Made by a program: the position numbers and the translations under genes
Shown: positions 35,640 through 44,883 of the stretch, piece by piece
How the letters are laid out: every line of letters begins with the position of its first letter
Position numbering within the stretch: the first letter of the stretch is position 1
Notes under the pieces: model-generated
The model's input: only the letters and a program-made list of their open reading frames with translations
Told to the model about the DNA's origin: nothing
Database searches by the model: none
Source of the DNA: Methylobacterium gnaphalii
GTDB taxonomy: Bacteria; Pseudomonadota; Alphaproteobacteria; Rhizobiales; Beijerinckiaceae
Length of the DNA: 64,000 bases
NCBI RefSeq assembly: GCF_007992215.1
Contig: NZ_BJZV01000012.1
Location: 62,001 to 126,000 of the forward strand
Direction: 5' to 3'

Positions 35640-36584
35640 TCAGGCGGCCTGCATCATCGGGTTCAGCACGGCGATCAGCTCGTTCTTCACCCGTTCGGCC
35701 TGATCGTTGGCGATCTGGCAGGTGCCGGCCGCCTTGTGACCGCCGCCGCCGTAGCTGAGGCAGACCGAGCCGACGTCGACCGGCGATCCCCGGTCGAGGA
35801 TCGACTTGCCGATCGCGAAGACGGTGTTCTGCTGCTTCACGCCCCAGATCACGTGAGCCGAGATATCGCAGTCGGGGAACAGCGCGTAGATCATGAAGCG
35901 GTTGCCCGCGTAGATCACGTCCTCGTTGCGCAGATCGAGCACGACGAGCTTGCCGTGTGCCCTGGCGCAACGCTGGAGCTGGGCGCGGAAGAGATCCCGG
36001 TGCGCCATGTACATCTCGACACGCTCTTGGACGTCCGGGAGCGCGAGAACCTGGTCGACGGTGAGGTCGCGGCAATTCTCGATGAGCTGCATCATCAGCT
36101 CGTAGTTCGAGATCCGGAAGCTGCGGAAACGGCCGAGGCCGGTGCGGGAATCCATCAGGAAGTTCATGAGGACCCAACCTTGCGGGTCGAGAATCTCTTC
36201 GCGGCTGAACTGGGCGGAATCCGCCTTGTCGACGGCGGCCATCAGGTCAGCGCCGATCTTCGGGAAGGCGGCCGCGCCACCGTAGTAATCGTAGACCACA
36301 CGCGCGGCCGAGGGGGCGTTCGGGTCGATGACGTGGTTGGCGCGGGTCTCGCCGCAGGCGCGCTTAGCCTCGCTCGAATGGTGATCGAAGGCCATGTGGC
36401 AGCCCGCGACGTAGGGCAGGTTCGTGATGATGTCGCGATCGGTGATCGGAACGATGCCGTCCTGCATGTCCTTGGGATGAACGAACTTGATATCGTCGAT
36501 CAGGCCGGCCTCGCGCAGCAGCATGCCACATACGAGCCCATCGAAATCACTGCGCGTCACCAACCTGTAGGTCTGCTTGGACAT
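35640..36584 (-). CDS. DHH-superfamily phosphoesterase
   Basis: A 314-residue protein with the DHH fold. The N-terminal metal motif is TRSDFDGLVCGMLL, the DHH motif is FDHHSSE, and a C-terminal DHHA1-like glycine loop is YGGGGHKAAGTCQ. Relatives are exopolyphosphatases, oligoribonucleases (NrnA) and cyclic dinucleotide phosphodiesterases. The central region NFLMDSRTGLGRFR is not diagnostic. It is probably a Mn-dependent hydrolase acting on phosphoesters in the cytosol. Substrate unknown. ATG 36582-36584. A second ORF start farther upstream (36731) is not supported by composition. Confidence 0.85.
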   Translation of the reverse strand: MSKQTYRLVTRSDFDGLVCGMLLREAGLIDDIKFVHPKDMQDGIVPITDRDIITNLPYVAGCHMAFDHHSSEAKRACGETRANHVIDPNAPSAARVVYDYYGGAAAFPKIGADLMAAVDKADSAQFSREEILDPQGWVLMNFLMDSRTGLGRFRSFRISNYELMMQLIENCRDLTVDQVLALPDVQERVEMYMAHRDLFRAQLQRCARAHGKLVVLDLRNEDVIYAGNRFMIYALFPDCDISAHVIWGVKQQNTVFAIGKSILDRGSPVDVGSVCLSYGGGGHKAAGTCQIANDQAERVKNELIAVLNPMMQAA

Positions 36585-36776
36585 GGTGGATCGGTCCCTT
36601 CCCGTTCGTGGAAAAGACTTTGTCCGGCGTGTCTTAAGGCGAAGTAAGAAGATCGATCGGGTTGGAAACTTGGAAAACGAAAAGAAACTACCGCGCCCCG
36701 CCTTCCCAGGATTGGGGCAAGGTTCCTTCAAGGCTGCACAGGGCGCGACATCCTCGGTCCATGACCGGATCTCTTG

Positions 36777-37112
36777 TCAGTGACCCATGCATTTATCGAA
36801 GAAGACGAGTTCCTGGCCCGTATCGGCATGCTTTTCGTAGGCGTAGTCGCGTGCCCGCGAACGGCAGACGGCTTCCCCGGCATTGGCCGGAGTGGGATTT
36901 GCTGCGGTGGCCTGCGCGTTTCGCGAGCGGCGCGCGAGAGACGGCGAAGCCGCCGCGAGCGCCACGACGGATGCCAGCGTGACGAGGAGCACGAGCCGAA
37001 ATAGGCAGGGGCGCCTCTCGGAGCCTCCCTGAGACCGCGGTCTCATCGTGCCGACCAAGACGATGATGAGCGCTGCAGCGAGCGCCAGCGCACCAGAACT
37101 CAGCAGCGTCAT
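36777..37112 (-). CDS. small secreted or membrane hypothetical protein
   Basis: A 111-residue protein with one hydrophobic segment near residues 6-23 and a second near 39-57 that looks like a signal peptide. A polar C-terminal part follows, with two cysteines (VCRSRARDYAYEKHADTG ... FFDKC) and an acidic/aromatic end. No named family recognised. The ATG at 37110-37112 is an assumption. If the second segment is a true signal peptide, translation might begin later. It is bounded by the DHH gene and the eipB gene, all on the minus strand. Confidence 0.5.
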   Translation of the reverse strand: MTLLSSGALALAAALIIVLVGTMRPRSQGGSERRPCLFRLVLLVTLASVVALAAASPSLARRSRNAQATAANPTPANAGEAVCRSRARDYAYEKHADTGQELVFFDKCMGH

Positions 37113-37217
37113 GTCGGTGGATCTTTCGGTCGACGTCGTCCAGCCCCTCACTGACGCGCTTACATTGCTCCCCTATGTCTCACCAGTGCGTAGAGAACCG
37201 CTCCGCACTGCAATTGC

Positions 37218-38093
37218 CTACTTGCCGCACTCCCCTTCGGCTTTCGGATCGGCCTTGGCCATGTCGAAGCGGCTCACCGTGCCGTCGATGGCGAAATCGC
37301 CGTAGTCGAGGTGGATCGCTCCGCTGACGCCGTTCTCGTAGAGGTCGAAGCTCAGCGTGTAGATCGGGGTGCGCTCGCCATCACCTTGCGTGAAGTAGCT
37401 CAACGTCACCGGCCAGCGGCGCATCGTGGCCATGTCGCCCTCCCGCAGCGGCTTGTCGCGATCGGCATTGGCGGCGGCAGGCGTGGCGGAAGGTCGGCCG
37501 ATCACCGCGAGGGTGTCGTAGACCTTACGGCCGTCGTCCGAGCCGTCGAACACCTTCACGGAGACGGTGGTCTCGCCCTTCCGCGCCGCCTCGATCAGTC
37601 TCAGCATGTGGTGGCTCGGGAAAAGCACCGTGCCGTCGACCGTGTACTGGTCGCGTTTGGGCTCCTTCAGCTTGACCTTCACGCCGTCGGCCGAGGTCTC
37701 GGCGGTGCCGTCGATTGCGGGGGACGGCACGTTGTTGAGGACGGCTCCGGTCTTGAAGCGCAGGCTCTTGCCGTCACCGGTCTCGTAAGTGGTGTTACGC
37801 AGGTCCGAAATGCGCTCGCCGGACTCGCCAGAGGAGAGGATCGTCACCTGCCGGGTCTGGATCGTGTAGCCCTTGCAGGCGTCGCCCGCGAAATCGATGA
37901 CGATGCGCCCCTGAGCCGCCTCGACCGCGCGGGTGCCCTCGCTCTTGGCGAGCGACAGGTCGTACACGGCGCGATGGTTGGCGAGCCGGATCGGCGCCTC
38001 GGCCGGTGCAGCGGGCGTACCTTGCGCCGGTGCGGCGGCGGCGGGCATCGCGGACGCGAGGAAAACGAGGGCGGTCGCGTAGCGAAGGCGCAT
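37218..38093 (-). CDS. eipB: EipB-like periplasmic protein (DUF1849)
   Basis: A 291-residue protein with a signal peptide (MRLRYATALVFLASAMPAAAA) and the DUF1849 body: HRAVYDLSLAKSEG, GRIVIDFAGDACKGYTIQTRQ, FPSHHMLRLIEAARKGET, VYDTLAVIG and LYENGVSGAIHLDYGDFAIDG. The cysteine of DACKGY and the near-terminal GECGK fit the conserved disulfide of EipB, known from Brucella as a spiral beta-barrel envelope-integrity factor linked to periplasmic lipoproteins. ATG 38091-38093 has GGGAG upstream. The name is by family resemblance. Confidence 0.88.
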   Translation of the reverse strand: MRLRYATALVFLASAMPAAAAPAQGTPAAPAEAPIRLANHRAVYDLSLAKSEGTRAVEAAQGRIVIDFAGDACKGYTIQTRQVTILSSGESGERISDLRNTTYETGDGKSLRFKTGAVLNNVPSPAIDGTAETSADGVKVKLKEPKRDQYTVDGTVLFPSHHMLRLIEAARKGETTVSVKVFDGSDDGRKVYDTLAVIGRPSATPAAANADRDKPLREGDMATMRRWPVTLSYFTQGDGERTPIYTLSFDLYENGVSGAIHLDYGDFAIDGTVSRFDMAKADPKAEGECGK

Positions 38094-38662
38094 GACATCT
38101 CCCGGAGGACAATGGGTCGTGATATCAGTTAAACGGCGGATCATGGGAATTCTGCGGCCGGCTTGAACCGTCGTTCGAGCCTCACATAGGCGCTTGAACG
38201 CGCTCGACAAACCAGCGTTGTGTCTGCCGGAAATACTATCCGCTCACAACTGCGAGCCTGATGCCCGCGCTATTCCGCAACAGAAGACGATATTCTCACC
38301 TAAGCGCAGCACACGATCGAACTATCTGCTCTTTTTCGAGTAAATCGAAAACTACATTACTTCCGATGTGGATCGTTGCGCAGACGCTCTTGACGCATGA
38401 AAACGCGCTCTAAGGCTTGTTGTGCTGATTGTTTCCACGTGCAGTAACCAGCTTCCACGGTGAAAACCATCACCGCGCCGAACGGGACGCTTGCGCCGGG
38501 AACGGGCGCTCCTGTAGGGTTCATCCATCCGCAGAGAGGGGCTCGGCGGACGCTGTCGACAGGTCGCCGGAACGCGCGTGGCGGGCTTGTTGCGTATCGC
38601 CAACCACGACGTCTGCGCGGAGCACCGGGCCATCGATGAGCGCGATTGAATCGGAGGGGGCC
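38094..38662. promoter_or_regulatory. 569-base divergent gap between eipB and gcrA
   Basis: No gene is supported. Compared with the surroundings the stretch 38210-38420 is AT-richer. It contains a hairpin TTTTCGA GTAAA TCGAAAA at 38333-38351. The gcrA leader contains a GANTC (CcrM-type) site, GAATC at 38648-38652, just ahead of its ribosome site. The eipB promoter should lie at the 38094-38200 end. Short frames in the region have no ribosome site or protein-like composition. Confidence 0.5.
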
Positions 38663-39202
38663 ATGGTGGAAGCGATTCCGAGCTGGACGGATGAGCGCGT
38701 CGAGCTGCTTCGCCGCCTGTGGGAAGAAGGCCTGAGCGCGAGCCAGATCGCGTCGCAGCTCGGTGGAGTTACCCGCAACGCGGTCATCGGCAAAGTGCAC
38801 CGCCTCGGCCTCGCCGGCCGCGTCAAGCCGAACGGCGCTGGGCAGGTCACGGGCCGCAAGAAGATCGAGACGGAGTCGGAGGCCGCCATCGCGCTCGGCA
38901 GCGAGCAGACGATCTCCGAGCCGCCGGCGGTGATCTCGCACCGGCCCGCGCCCAGCTTCCCGCTGACGCAGCCGGCCGCGAAGCCGGAGCAGAACGGTCT
39001 CGCCGTATCCGAGCGGGTCACCATCATGGATCTGCGGGAGTCGATGTGCCGCTGGCCGCTCGGCGACCCGACCTCGCCGGATTTCCGCTTCTGCGGCGGC
39101 CGCTCCATCACCGGCCTGCCCTACTGCACCCAGCACGCCCAGATCGCCTACCAGCCGGCCGCCGAGCGCAAGCGCGACCGCCGCGTCGCCGGCATCCGCT
39201 GA
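38663..39202 (+). CDS. gcrA: GcrA cell-cycle regulator
   Basis: A 179-residue sigma-70 cofactor of Alphaproteobacteria that promotes transcription from promoters with methylated GANTC. The N-terminal DNA-binding part (WTDERVELLRRLWEEG, ASQIASQLGGVTRNAVIGK, VHRLGLAGR) and the C-terminal cysteine motif (CRWPLGDP, FRFCGG, YCTQHAQIAYQP) are complete, with a disordered middle. ATG 38663 has GGAGGGGG upstream. An ATG at 38636 would add nine residues. It is a single gene with its own terminator. Confidence 0.97.
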   Translation: MVEAIPSWTDERVELLRRLWEEGLSASQIASQLGGVTRNAVIGKVHRLGLAGRVKPNGAGQVTGRKKIETESEAAIALGSEQTISEPPAVISHRPAPSFPLTQPAAKPEQNGLAVSERVTIMDLRESMCRWPLGDPTSPDFRFCGGRSITGLPYCTQHAQIAYQPAAERKRDRRVAGIR

Positions 39203-39245
39203 TTTGTTCTGAGGGATGCTCCGGCGCTTCGGTGCTGGTTCGTGG

Positions 39246-39275
39246 GCCGTCGGGTGAAGATCCGGCGGCTTTTTT
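39246..39275 (+). terminator. rho-independent terminator of gcrA
   Basis: Stem GCCGTCGG / CCGGCGGC (one G-T pair) with loop GTGAAGAT, then TTTTTTC. It lies 44 bases after the gcrA stop and ends 50 bases before the phoB stop on the other strand. Confidence 0.85.
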
Positions 39276-39324
39276 CTTGGATCGACCCGTCCTTGCTTCG
39301 CTATGCCCGCGATGACGTGAGGCT

Positions 39325-40023
39325 TCACGCCTCCGAAAACATCTCGTCGAACGAGTAGCCGGAGCCGCGCACGGTGCGGATCGGGTCGCTCTGCTTGGGC
39401 CGGTTGATCGCCTTGCGCAGGCGGCCGACATGCACGTCGACGGTGCGCTCGTCGATATAGACGTCATGGCCCCAGACGCCGTCGAGAAGCTGCTCGCGGG
39501 AGAAGACGCGGCCGGGGCTGCGCATGAGGAATTCGAGCAGCTTGAACTCGGTCGGCCCGAGATGGATCTCGCGGCCCGAGCGGCGGATGCGGTGGCTGAC
39601 CCGGTCGAGCTCGATGTCGCCGGCCGAGAGCGTCCCGGAAACATGGGCGGGCTTCGTTCGGCGTAGCAGCGCGCGGACGCGGGCCAGCAGCTCCGGTACC
39701 GAGAACGGCTTGACGATGTAGTCGTCGGCGCCGGTGGCAAGACCGCGGACACGGTCACCCTCTTCGCCACGTGCGGTCAACATGATGACCGGAAGCTGCT
39801 CGGTCTCGCGGCGGGCGCGGATGCGCCGGCACAGCTCGATCCCGGACAGGCCCGGCACCATCCAGTCGAGCAGGATCAGGTCGGGAAGCTGCTCGCGCAG
39901 CAGCAAGTCGGCCTCGTCGCCGCGCTCGGCGCAGGTCACCTCGAAGCCTTCGGCTTCGAGGTTGTAACGGAGCAGCGTCGTGAGGGATTCCTCGTCCTCG
40001 ACGATCAGGATTCTGGCGTGCAT
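39325..40023 (-). CDS. phoB: phosphate regulon response regulator PhoB
   Basis: A 232-residue OmpR-family regulator. The receiver domain has the acidic pair EDEE, the phospho-acceptor aspartate in LILLDWMVPG (about D53), the T in MLTARG and the lysine in YIVKPF. The C-terminal winged helix has the recognition segment RTVDVHVGRLRKAIN. PhoB-P binds Pho-boxes such as the one ahead of pstS. It is the last gene of the pst operon. The sensor kinase phoR is not in the window. Confidence 0.97.
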   Translation of the reverse strand: MHARILIVEDEESLTTLLRYNLEAEGFEVTCAERGDEADLLLREQLPDLILLDWMVPGLSGIELCRRIRARRETEQLPVIMLTARGEEGDRVRGLATGADDYIVKPFSVPELLARVRALLRRTKPAHVSGTLSAGDIELDRVSHRIRRSGREIHLGPTEFKLLEFLMRSPGRVFSREQLLDGVWGHDVYIDERTVDVHVGRLRKAINRPKQSDPIRTVRGSGYSFDEMFSEA

Positions 40024-40060
40024 CGGCCGGCCGGCTACGGAGAGAGGAGGGCTTTAATCG

Positions 40061-40774
40061 TTACGCACCCGGCGTGACCGTCGCATAGTTCGACGCATCG
40101 TTCTTCGGGCGTTCTCCCGCCAGAGTTTCGCCGGTGACGAGGTAGTGGATCGTCTCGGCGATGTTGGTGGTGTGATCGCCGATGCGCTCGACGTTCTTGG
40201 CGCAGAACAGAAGGTGCGTGCAGAACGAGATGTTGCGCGGATCTTCCATCATGTAGGTGAGCAGCTCGCGAAACAGCGAGTTGTAGAGCGCGTCGATCTG
40301 GCCGTCCCGCTCCCAGACATCGTGGGCAGCGTCCAGGTTGCGGCTGGCATAGGCGTCGAGCACGTCCTTGAGCTGCTCCTGCACCAGGTCGCTCATGTGC
40401 TCGACTCCTAGCACGATCTTCTGCGGCTGGGTCTGATCGGCGATCGCGACGACGCGCTTGGCGATGTTCTTGGCCAGATCGCCGATCCGCTCCAGGTCGC
40501 CCGAGACGCGGATGCCCGAGATGGTCTCGCGCAGGTCGATGGCGAGCGGCTGCCGACGGGCGATGAGCAGCACCGAGCGCTCCTCGATCTCACGCTGCAG
40601 CACGTCGAGGCGCTTGTCGGAGGCGATGACCTTCTCGGCCAACCCCGTATCGCGGCGGACCAGCGCGACAGTGGCGTCGGCCATCATCTTCTCGGCCACG
40701 CCGCCCATCTCGGCGATCTGACGGCGAAGGTCCTCGAGATCCTGGTCGTAGGAAGAGACGATGTGTTCGGACAT
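40061..40774 (-). CDS. phoU: phosphate transport regulator PhoU
   Basis: A 237-residue, two-repeat three-helix-bundle protein that links the Pst transporter to PhoR and represses the Pho regulon when phosphate is ample. The repeats contain SGDLERIGDLAKNIAKRV and AKNVERIGDHTTNIAETI, each with the E/D-rich metal motif. ATG 40772-40774. Its place between pstB and phoB is conserved. Confidence 0.97.
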   Translation of the reverse strand: MSEHIVSSYDQDLEDLRRQIAEMGGVAEKMMADATVALVRRDTGLAEKVIASDKRLDVLQREIEERSVLLIARRQPLAIDLRETISGIRVSGDLERIGDLAKNIAKRVVAIADQTQPQKIVLGVEHMSDLVQEQLKDVLDAYASRNLDAAHDVWERDGQIDALYNSLFRELLTYMMEDPRNISFCTHLLFCAKNVERIGDHTTNIAETIHYLVTGETLAGERPKNDASNYATVTPGA

Positions 40775-40818
40775 GTACGGGCTCCGGCGCGGGCCAGTTC
40801 GATGAGGAAGCGACAGGC

Positions 40819-41634
40819 TCAGCCGAAGCGGCCGGTGATGTAGTCCTGCGTCTGACGTTTCTCGGGGTTCATGAACATCTTCGTCGTCGGCGCGAACTCG
40901 ATCAGCTCGCCGAGATACATGAAGGCGGTGAACTGCGAGATGCGGGCGGCCTGCTGCATGTTGTGCGTGACGATGACGATGGTGAACTCGCTGCGCAGCT
41001 GCTCGATCAGCTCCTCGATCCGGCTGGTGGAGATCGGGTCGAGGGCCGAGGTCGGCTCGTCGAAAAGGATGACCTCGGGGCGCTGGGCGACCGAGCGGGC
41101 GATACAGAGGCGCTGCTGCTGGCCGCCGGAGAGGCCGGTGCCGGGCTGCTTGAGCTTGTCCTTCACCTCGTCCCACAGCGCCGACTTGCGCAGGGCGTCC
41201 TCGACGCGGCCGTCGAGCTCGGACTTCGGCAGACGCTCGTAGAGGCGCAGGCCGAAGGCCACGTTGTCGTAGATCGACATCGGGAAAGGCGTGGGCTTCT
41301 GGAAGACCATGCCGACGCGGGCACGCAGCTCGTTGAGGTCCACCTTCGGATCCAGCACATTCTGGCCGTCGAGCAGGATCTGGCCGGTAGCGCGCTGCTC
41401 CGGATAGAGCGAGTAGATCCGGTTGAAGGTGCGCAGCAGAGTAGACTTGCCGCAGCCCGACGGCCCGATCAGCGCCGTAACCTGACGATCGTGGAAGTTC
41501 AGGTTGACGTTCTTAAGGCCGTGGAACTGGCCGTAATAGAAGTTCAGATCCTTGACCGCGATGCGGACGGGCGCAGTCTCGTCGGCCGGGTTACGGCCTG
41601 CGAGCTGGCTGCTCATCGTATTGGTCGGGCTCAT
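40819..41634 (-). CDS. pstB: phosphate ABC transporter ATPase
   Basis: A 271-residue ATPase of the PstSCAB importer. Walker A is GPSGCGKST, the Q-loop [17 protein letters not shown], the signature LSGGQQQR, Walker [13 protein letters not shown] and the switch histidine [11 protein letters not shown] 41632-41634. It is 38 bases after pstA and 44 bases before phoU, in the same operon. Confidence 0.98.
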   Translation of the reverse strand: MSPTNTMSSQLAGRNPADETAPVRIAVKDLNFYYGQFHGLKNVNLNFHDRQVTALIGPSGCGKSTLLRTFNRIYSLYPEQRATGQILLDGQNVLDPKVDLNELRARVGMVFQKPTPFPMSIYDNVAFGLRLYERLPKSELDGRVEDALRKSALWDEVKDKLKQPGTGLSGGQQQRLCIARSVAQRPEVILFDEPTSALDPISTSRIEELIEQLRSEFTIVIVTHNMQQAARISQFTAFMYLGELIEFAPTTKMFMNPEKRQTQDYITGRFG

Positions 41635-41672
41635 GATATCGGAGTCCTTGGCGGGCTGCAGGGCGGACGGGC

Positions 41673-42578
41673 TCAGCGCGCCCGCTGATCCTTGATGACG
41701 AGGCGCGCGACGACCGAGAGCGCCAGGATGGCAATGGTGATCAGCAGTGCGCCGGCCCAGGCCAGGCTCTGCCAGTTGCCGTAGGGCGAGAGCGCGAACT
41801 GATAGATCATCACCGGCAGGTTCGGGATGCCGCCGAGCAGGTTGGCATTGAACCAGTTGTTGTTGTTCAGCGCCGTGAAGAGCAGCGGCGCCGTCTCGCC
41901 GGCGATGCGGGCGAGCGCCAGGATGATGCCGGTGACGATGCCGGCCGAAGCGGCCCGCCAGGTGATTGTCTTGATGACGTAGGAAGGCGGAGCGCCGAGC
42001 GCGGCACCAGCCTCGCGCATCTGGCTCGGGACGAGACGCAGCATGTCCTCGGTGGTGCGCACGATGACAGGGGTTGCGATGATGGCGAGCGCCACGCCGC
42101 CGGCCCATCCCGAATAGGTCCCCATCGGCCGCACCATCAGGGTGTAGACGAACAGGCCGATCAGGATCGACGGCGCCGAGAGCAGGATGTCGTTGAGGAA
42201 GCGGATCAGGTCCGCGAGCCGCGAGCCGCGGCCATACTCGGCGAGAAAGGTGCCCGCCATCACACCAACGGGTGTCGCGATCACGATGCCGAGGAAAGTC
42301 AGCACCATGCTGCCGACGATAGCGTTGGCGATACCGCCGCCTTCCGAGCCAGGTCCAGGCGTCGGATGGGTGAACAGCAGGGGCGAGAAGCCCTTCACGC
42401 CCTCGACGATGAGCATGAGCAGGATCGAGCCGAGCACGACGATGCCGAGCAGCGTCGCCAGGGTGCTCGCTGTGATCAGGATCTTGTCGGCCACGCGGCG
42501 GCCGGGGCGGACGCGGTTGGCGCGGAGCGATGGCGCGCCGGCCGGTGCCGGGGCAAGGAGGGGGTTCTGGGCGTCCAT
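41673..42578 (-). CDS. pstA: phosphate ABC transporter permease PstA
   Basis: A 301-residue inner-membrane permease with about six helices. It carries the EAA-like coupling loop ([14 protein letters not shown]) and the ATP-binding-cassette contact region. [16 protein letters not shown] is a PstA signature. ATG 42576-42578 with AGGAG nine bases upstream. It is downstream of pstC by 19 bases. Confidence 0.97.
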   Translation of the reverse strand: MDAQNPLLAPAPAGAPSLRANRVRPGRRVADKILITASTLATLLGIVVLGSILLMLIVEGVKGFSPLLFTHPTPGPGSEGGGIANAIVGSMVLTFLGIVIATPVGVMAGTFLAEYGRGSRLADLIRFLNDILLSAPSILIGLFVYTLMVRPMGTYSGWAGGVALAIIATPVIVRTTEDMLRLVPSQMREAGAALGAPPSYVIKTITWRAASAGIVTGIILALARIAGETAPLLFTALNNNNWFNANLLGGIPNLPVMIYQFALSPYGNWQSLAWAGALLITIAILALSVVARLVIKDQRAR

Positions 42579-42597
42579 CGGTCGAGACTCCTGTCGC

Positions 42598-43572
42598 TCA
42601 GGCGACCTTGGCACGGCGCGTCAGCAGCCGCGCAATGATCAGGACGATGAAGGTGATGACGAAGAGCAGGCAGCCGAGCGCCATCAGCGCGTTGAGCTGC
42701 ATGCCATCGGCCTCGTTGAACTCGTTGGCGATGCGCGAGGCGATGGTCGAGCTCGGGTCGAAGATCGAGGCCGAGAGGCGGTTGGCATTGCCGACCACGA
42801 AGGTCACCGCCATGGTCTCGCCCAGTGCGCGGCCGAGGCCGAGCATGATCGCGCCGATGATCGAGACCGAGGCTTGCGGCACGAGCACATGGCGCACGAC
42901 CTCCCAGGTGGTGCAGCCGATGCCGTAGGCACTCTCGCGCAGCACGGTCGGGATCTGGTCTAGCATGTCGCGGGTGATCGAGGCCACGAACGGCACGATC
43001 ATGATTGCCAAGATGATGCCGGCGGTGAGCACGCCGACGCCCGATGGCACGCGGGCGTAGAGGATGGTGCCGACGACCGGCAGGCCCTCGACCAGGTTCG
43101 AGACCGGGATCTGCACGAAGCGCGAGAACAGCGGCGCGAAGATGAACAGGCCCCACATGCCGTAGATGATGCTCGGCACCGAGGCGAGCAGCTCGATGGT
43201 CATGGCAACCGGCTTGCGGGCCCAGCCGGGACAGAGCTGCGTCAGGTAGACGGCGATGCCGAGCGAGATCGGCACGCCGATGAGAAGGGCGATGACGGCC
43301 GAGGCCAGGGTGCCGAGGACGGCGACGAGAGCGCCGTATTGCTCGGTGCCGACATTCCAGGCGCTCGAGGTGATGAAGCCGAAGCCGAACTCACGGAAGG
43401 CTGGCCAACCGCCGTGGATGATCGAGCCGAGGATGCCAGCGAGCACCAGCAGCACCAGAAGCGCGGAACCCACGGCCGCCAACTGGAAAACGCGGTCGAG
43501 GCCCCTGCTCGGTGCGGTGCGGCTCACACGGGTCTCGCTGGCCAGGGCGATCTGTTCGGTCAAAGCGGTCAT
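42598..43572 (-). CDS. pstC: phosphate ABC transporter permease PstC
   Basis: A 324-residue permease partner of PstA, with about six helices and the coupling loop LRESAYGIGCTTWEVV. GRALGETMAVTFVVGN is the PstC signature. It lies 276 bases downstream of pstS, a wider gap than the rest of the operon, which contains an inverted repeat (43643-43697). Confidence 0.97.
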   Translation of the reverse strand: MTALTEQIALASETRVSRTAPSRGLDRVFQLAAVGSALLVLLVLAGILGSIIHGGWPAFREFGFGFITSSAWNVGTEQYGALVAVLGTLASAVIALLIGVPISLGIAVYLTQLCPGWARKPVAMTIELLASVPSIIYGMWGLFIFAPLFSRFVQIPVSNLVEGLPVVGTILYARVPSGVGVLTAGIILAIMIVPFVASITRDMLDQIPTVLRESAYGIGCTTWEVVRHVLVPQASVSIIGAIMLGLGRALGETMAVTFVVGNANRLSASIFDPSSTIASRIANEFNEADGMQLNALMALGCLLFVITFIVLIIARLLTRRAKVA

Positions 43573-43642
43573 CCGCTGATGCTCTCGGGTAAGGGGCGTC
43601 TAGCGCGGGCGAATTCGTGATGCGAGTGCGGGCCGGATTTCC

Positions 43643-43697
43643 CTCTCCCCCTGCGGGAAACGGTGGCCCTGGCATCGGCGCGGTCGGGAGAGGGAGG
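43643..43697. repeat. imperfect inverted repeat in the pstS-pstC gap
   Basis: TCCCTCTCCC near 43650 and GGGAGAGGGA near 43688 are the outer arms. Between them are GC-rich bases (CCTGCGGG and others). The CCCTCTCC/GGAGAGGG ends are of a type seen as dispersed palindromes in related genomes. In the transcript it could form a stem that lowers pstC expression relative to pstS. Confidence 0.55.
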
Positions 43698-43848
43698 GAC
43701 CTGTCAGGACTATCCTGAGCCGCGCCCTCTCGCGCCTTCTTCGCAAGTACCCTTTTCCTTCAGATCTCAGGCTCGCCCGAGATCTTCACCGAGGTGCCGA
43801 AGCCAGGTAGGCCCGACTTCGGCCGGGTGGGCTCGACGTTTGACGACC

Positions 43849-44883
43849 TTACAGAACGGGCTTGCCGTCCTTGGACGTAATGGTCTTCCACTCTTCGTGG
43901 ATCAGGCCGACGACGTTGGCCGGGAGCGGCACGTAGTCGAGATCGGAGGCGAGCTTGCCGCCGTTCTTGTAGGCCCAGTCGAAGAACTTGAGCACGTCGC
44001 CGGTCTTGGCGGCGTCGGCGGCCTCCTTGTGGACCAGGATGAAGGTCGCGGCAGTGATCGGCCAAGCCTCGTCGCCGGCCTGGTTGGTCAGAGAGATGGC
44101 GAAGCCCGGAGCGGCCTTCCAGTCGGCGCTGGCAGCAGCGGCCTGAAAGGCCTTGTCGTCAGGCGTGGGGTACTTGCCAGCCTTGTTCTGGATCAGGGCG
44201 TAGGCGAGCTTGTTCTGCTTGGCGTAGGCGGACTCGACGTAGCCGATCGAGTTGGGGATCTGCTTGACGTTGGCGGTGACGCCCTCGTTACCCTTGCCGC
44301 CCTGACCGGCCGGCCAGGAGATCGTCGTCGCAGCACCGAACTCCTTCTTCCAGCCTTCCGAGACTGACGACAGGTAGGTGGTGAAGATGTTCGTCGTGCC
44401 GGAGGCATCCGAGCGGTAGACCGGCGTAATATTCGCCTCGGGAAGCTTCAGCCCCTCGTTGAGTTTGGCGATCTTGGGGTCCGACCACTTCGAGATCTTG
44501 CCCGCGTAGATGTCAGCGATGATCTCACCGGTGAGCTTGAGCTTGCCCGGCTCGAGACCGGCGATGTTCACCACGGTCACCACGCCGCCCATGACGGTCG
44601 GGAACTGTAGGAGGCCATCCTTGGCGAGCTGCTCACCCTTGAGCGGTGCGTCGGTCGCGCCGAAATCAACAGTCCTGGCCTGGATCTGCTTGATACCACC
44701 GCCGGAACCGATCGACTGGTAGTTCAGGCCGTTTCCGGTCTCCTTGCGGTAGGCTTCCGCCCACTTCGAATAGACCGGGAAGGGGAAGGTGGCGCCGGCG
44801 CCCGTGATGTCGGCAGCGAGAGCCGAGGAGACGAGCTGGACGGTTGCGAGACCGAGGGACAGCGCGAATGCGAGGGGTTTCAT
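43849..44883 (-). CDS. pstS: phosphate-binding protein PstS
   Basis: A 344-residue periplasmic phosphate receptor. The signal peptide MKPLAFALSLGLATVQLVSSALA is followed by ITGAGATFPFPVYSKWAEAY. The phosphate-binding residues are in SIGSGGGI, DFGATDAPL and RSDASGTT. It is the first gene of pstSCAB-phoU-phoB and delivers phosphate to PstC/PstA. Three Pho-box half-sites lie about 116-144 bases upstream of the start. Confidence 0.98.
   Translation of the reverse strand: MKPLAFALSLGLATVQLVSSALAADITGAGATFPFPVYSKWAEAYRKETGNGLNYQSIGSGGGIKQIQARTVDFGATDAPLKGEQLAKDGLLQFPTVMGGVVTVVNIAGLEPGKLKLTGEIIADIYAGKISKWSDPKIAKLNEGLKLPEANITPVYRSDASGTTNIFTTYLSSVSEGWKKEFGAATTISWPAGQGGKGNEGVTANVKQIPNSIGYVESAYAKQNKLAYALIQNKAGKYPTPDDKAFQAAAASADWKAAPGFAISLTNQAGDEAWPITAATFILVHKEAADAAKTGDVLKFFDWAYKNGGKLASDLDYVPLPANVVGLIHEEWKTITSKDGKPVL

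Noticed and set aside
38429..38662. In-frame upstream extension of gcrA
   Set aside because: Composition is unlike GcrA and a strong ribosome site precedes the ATG at 38663.
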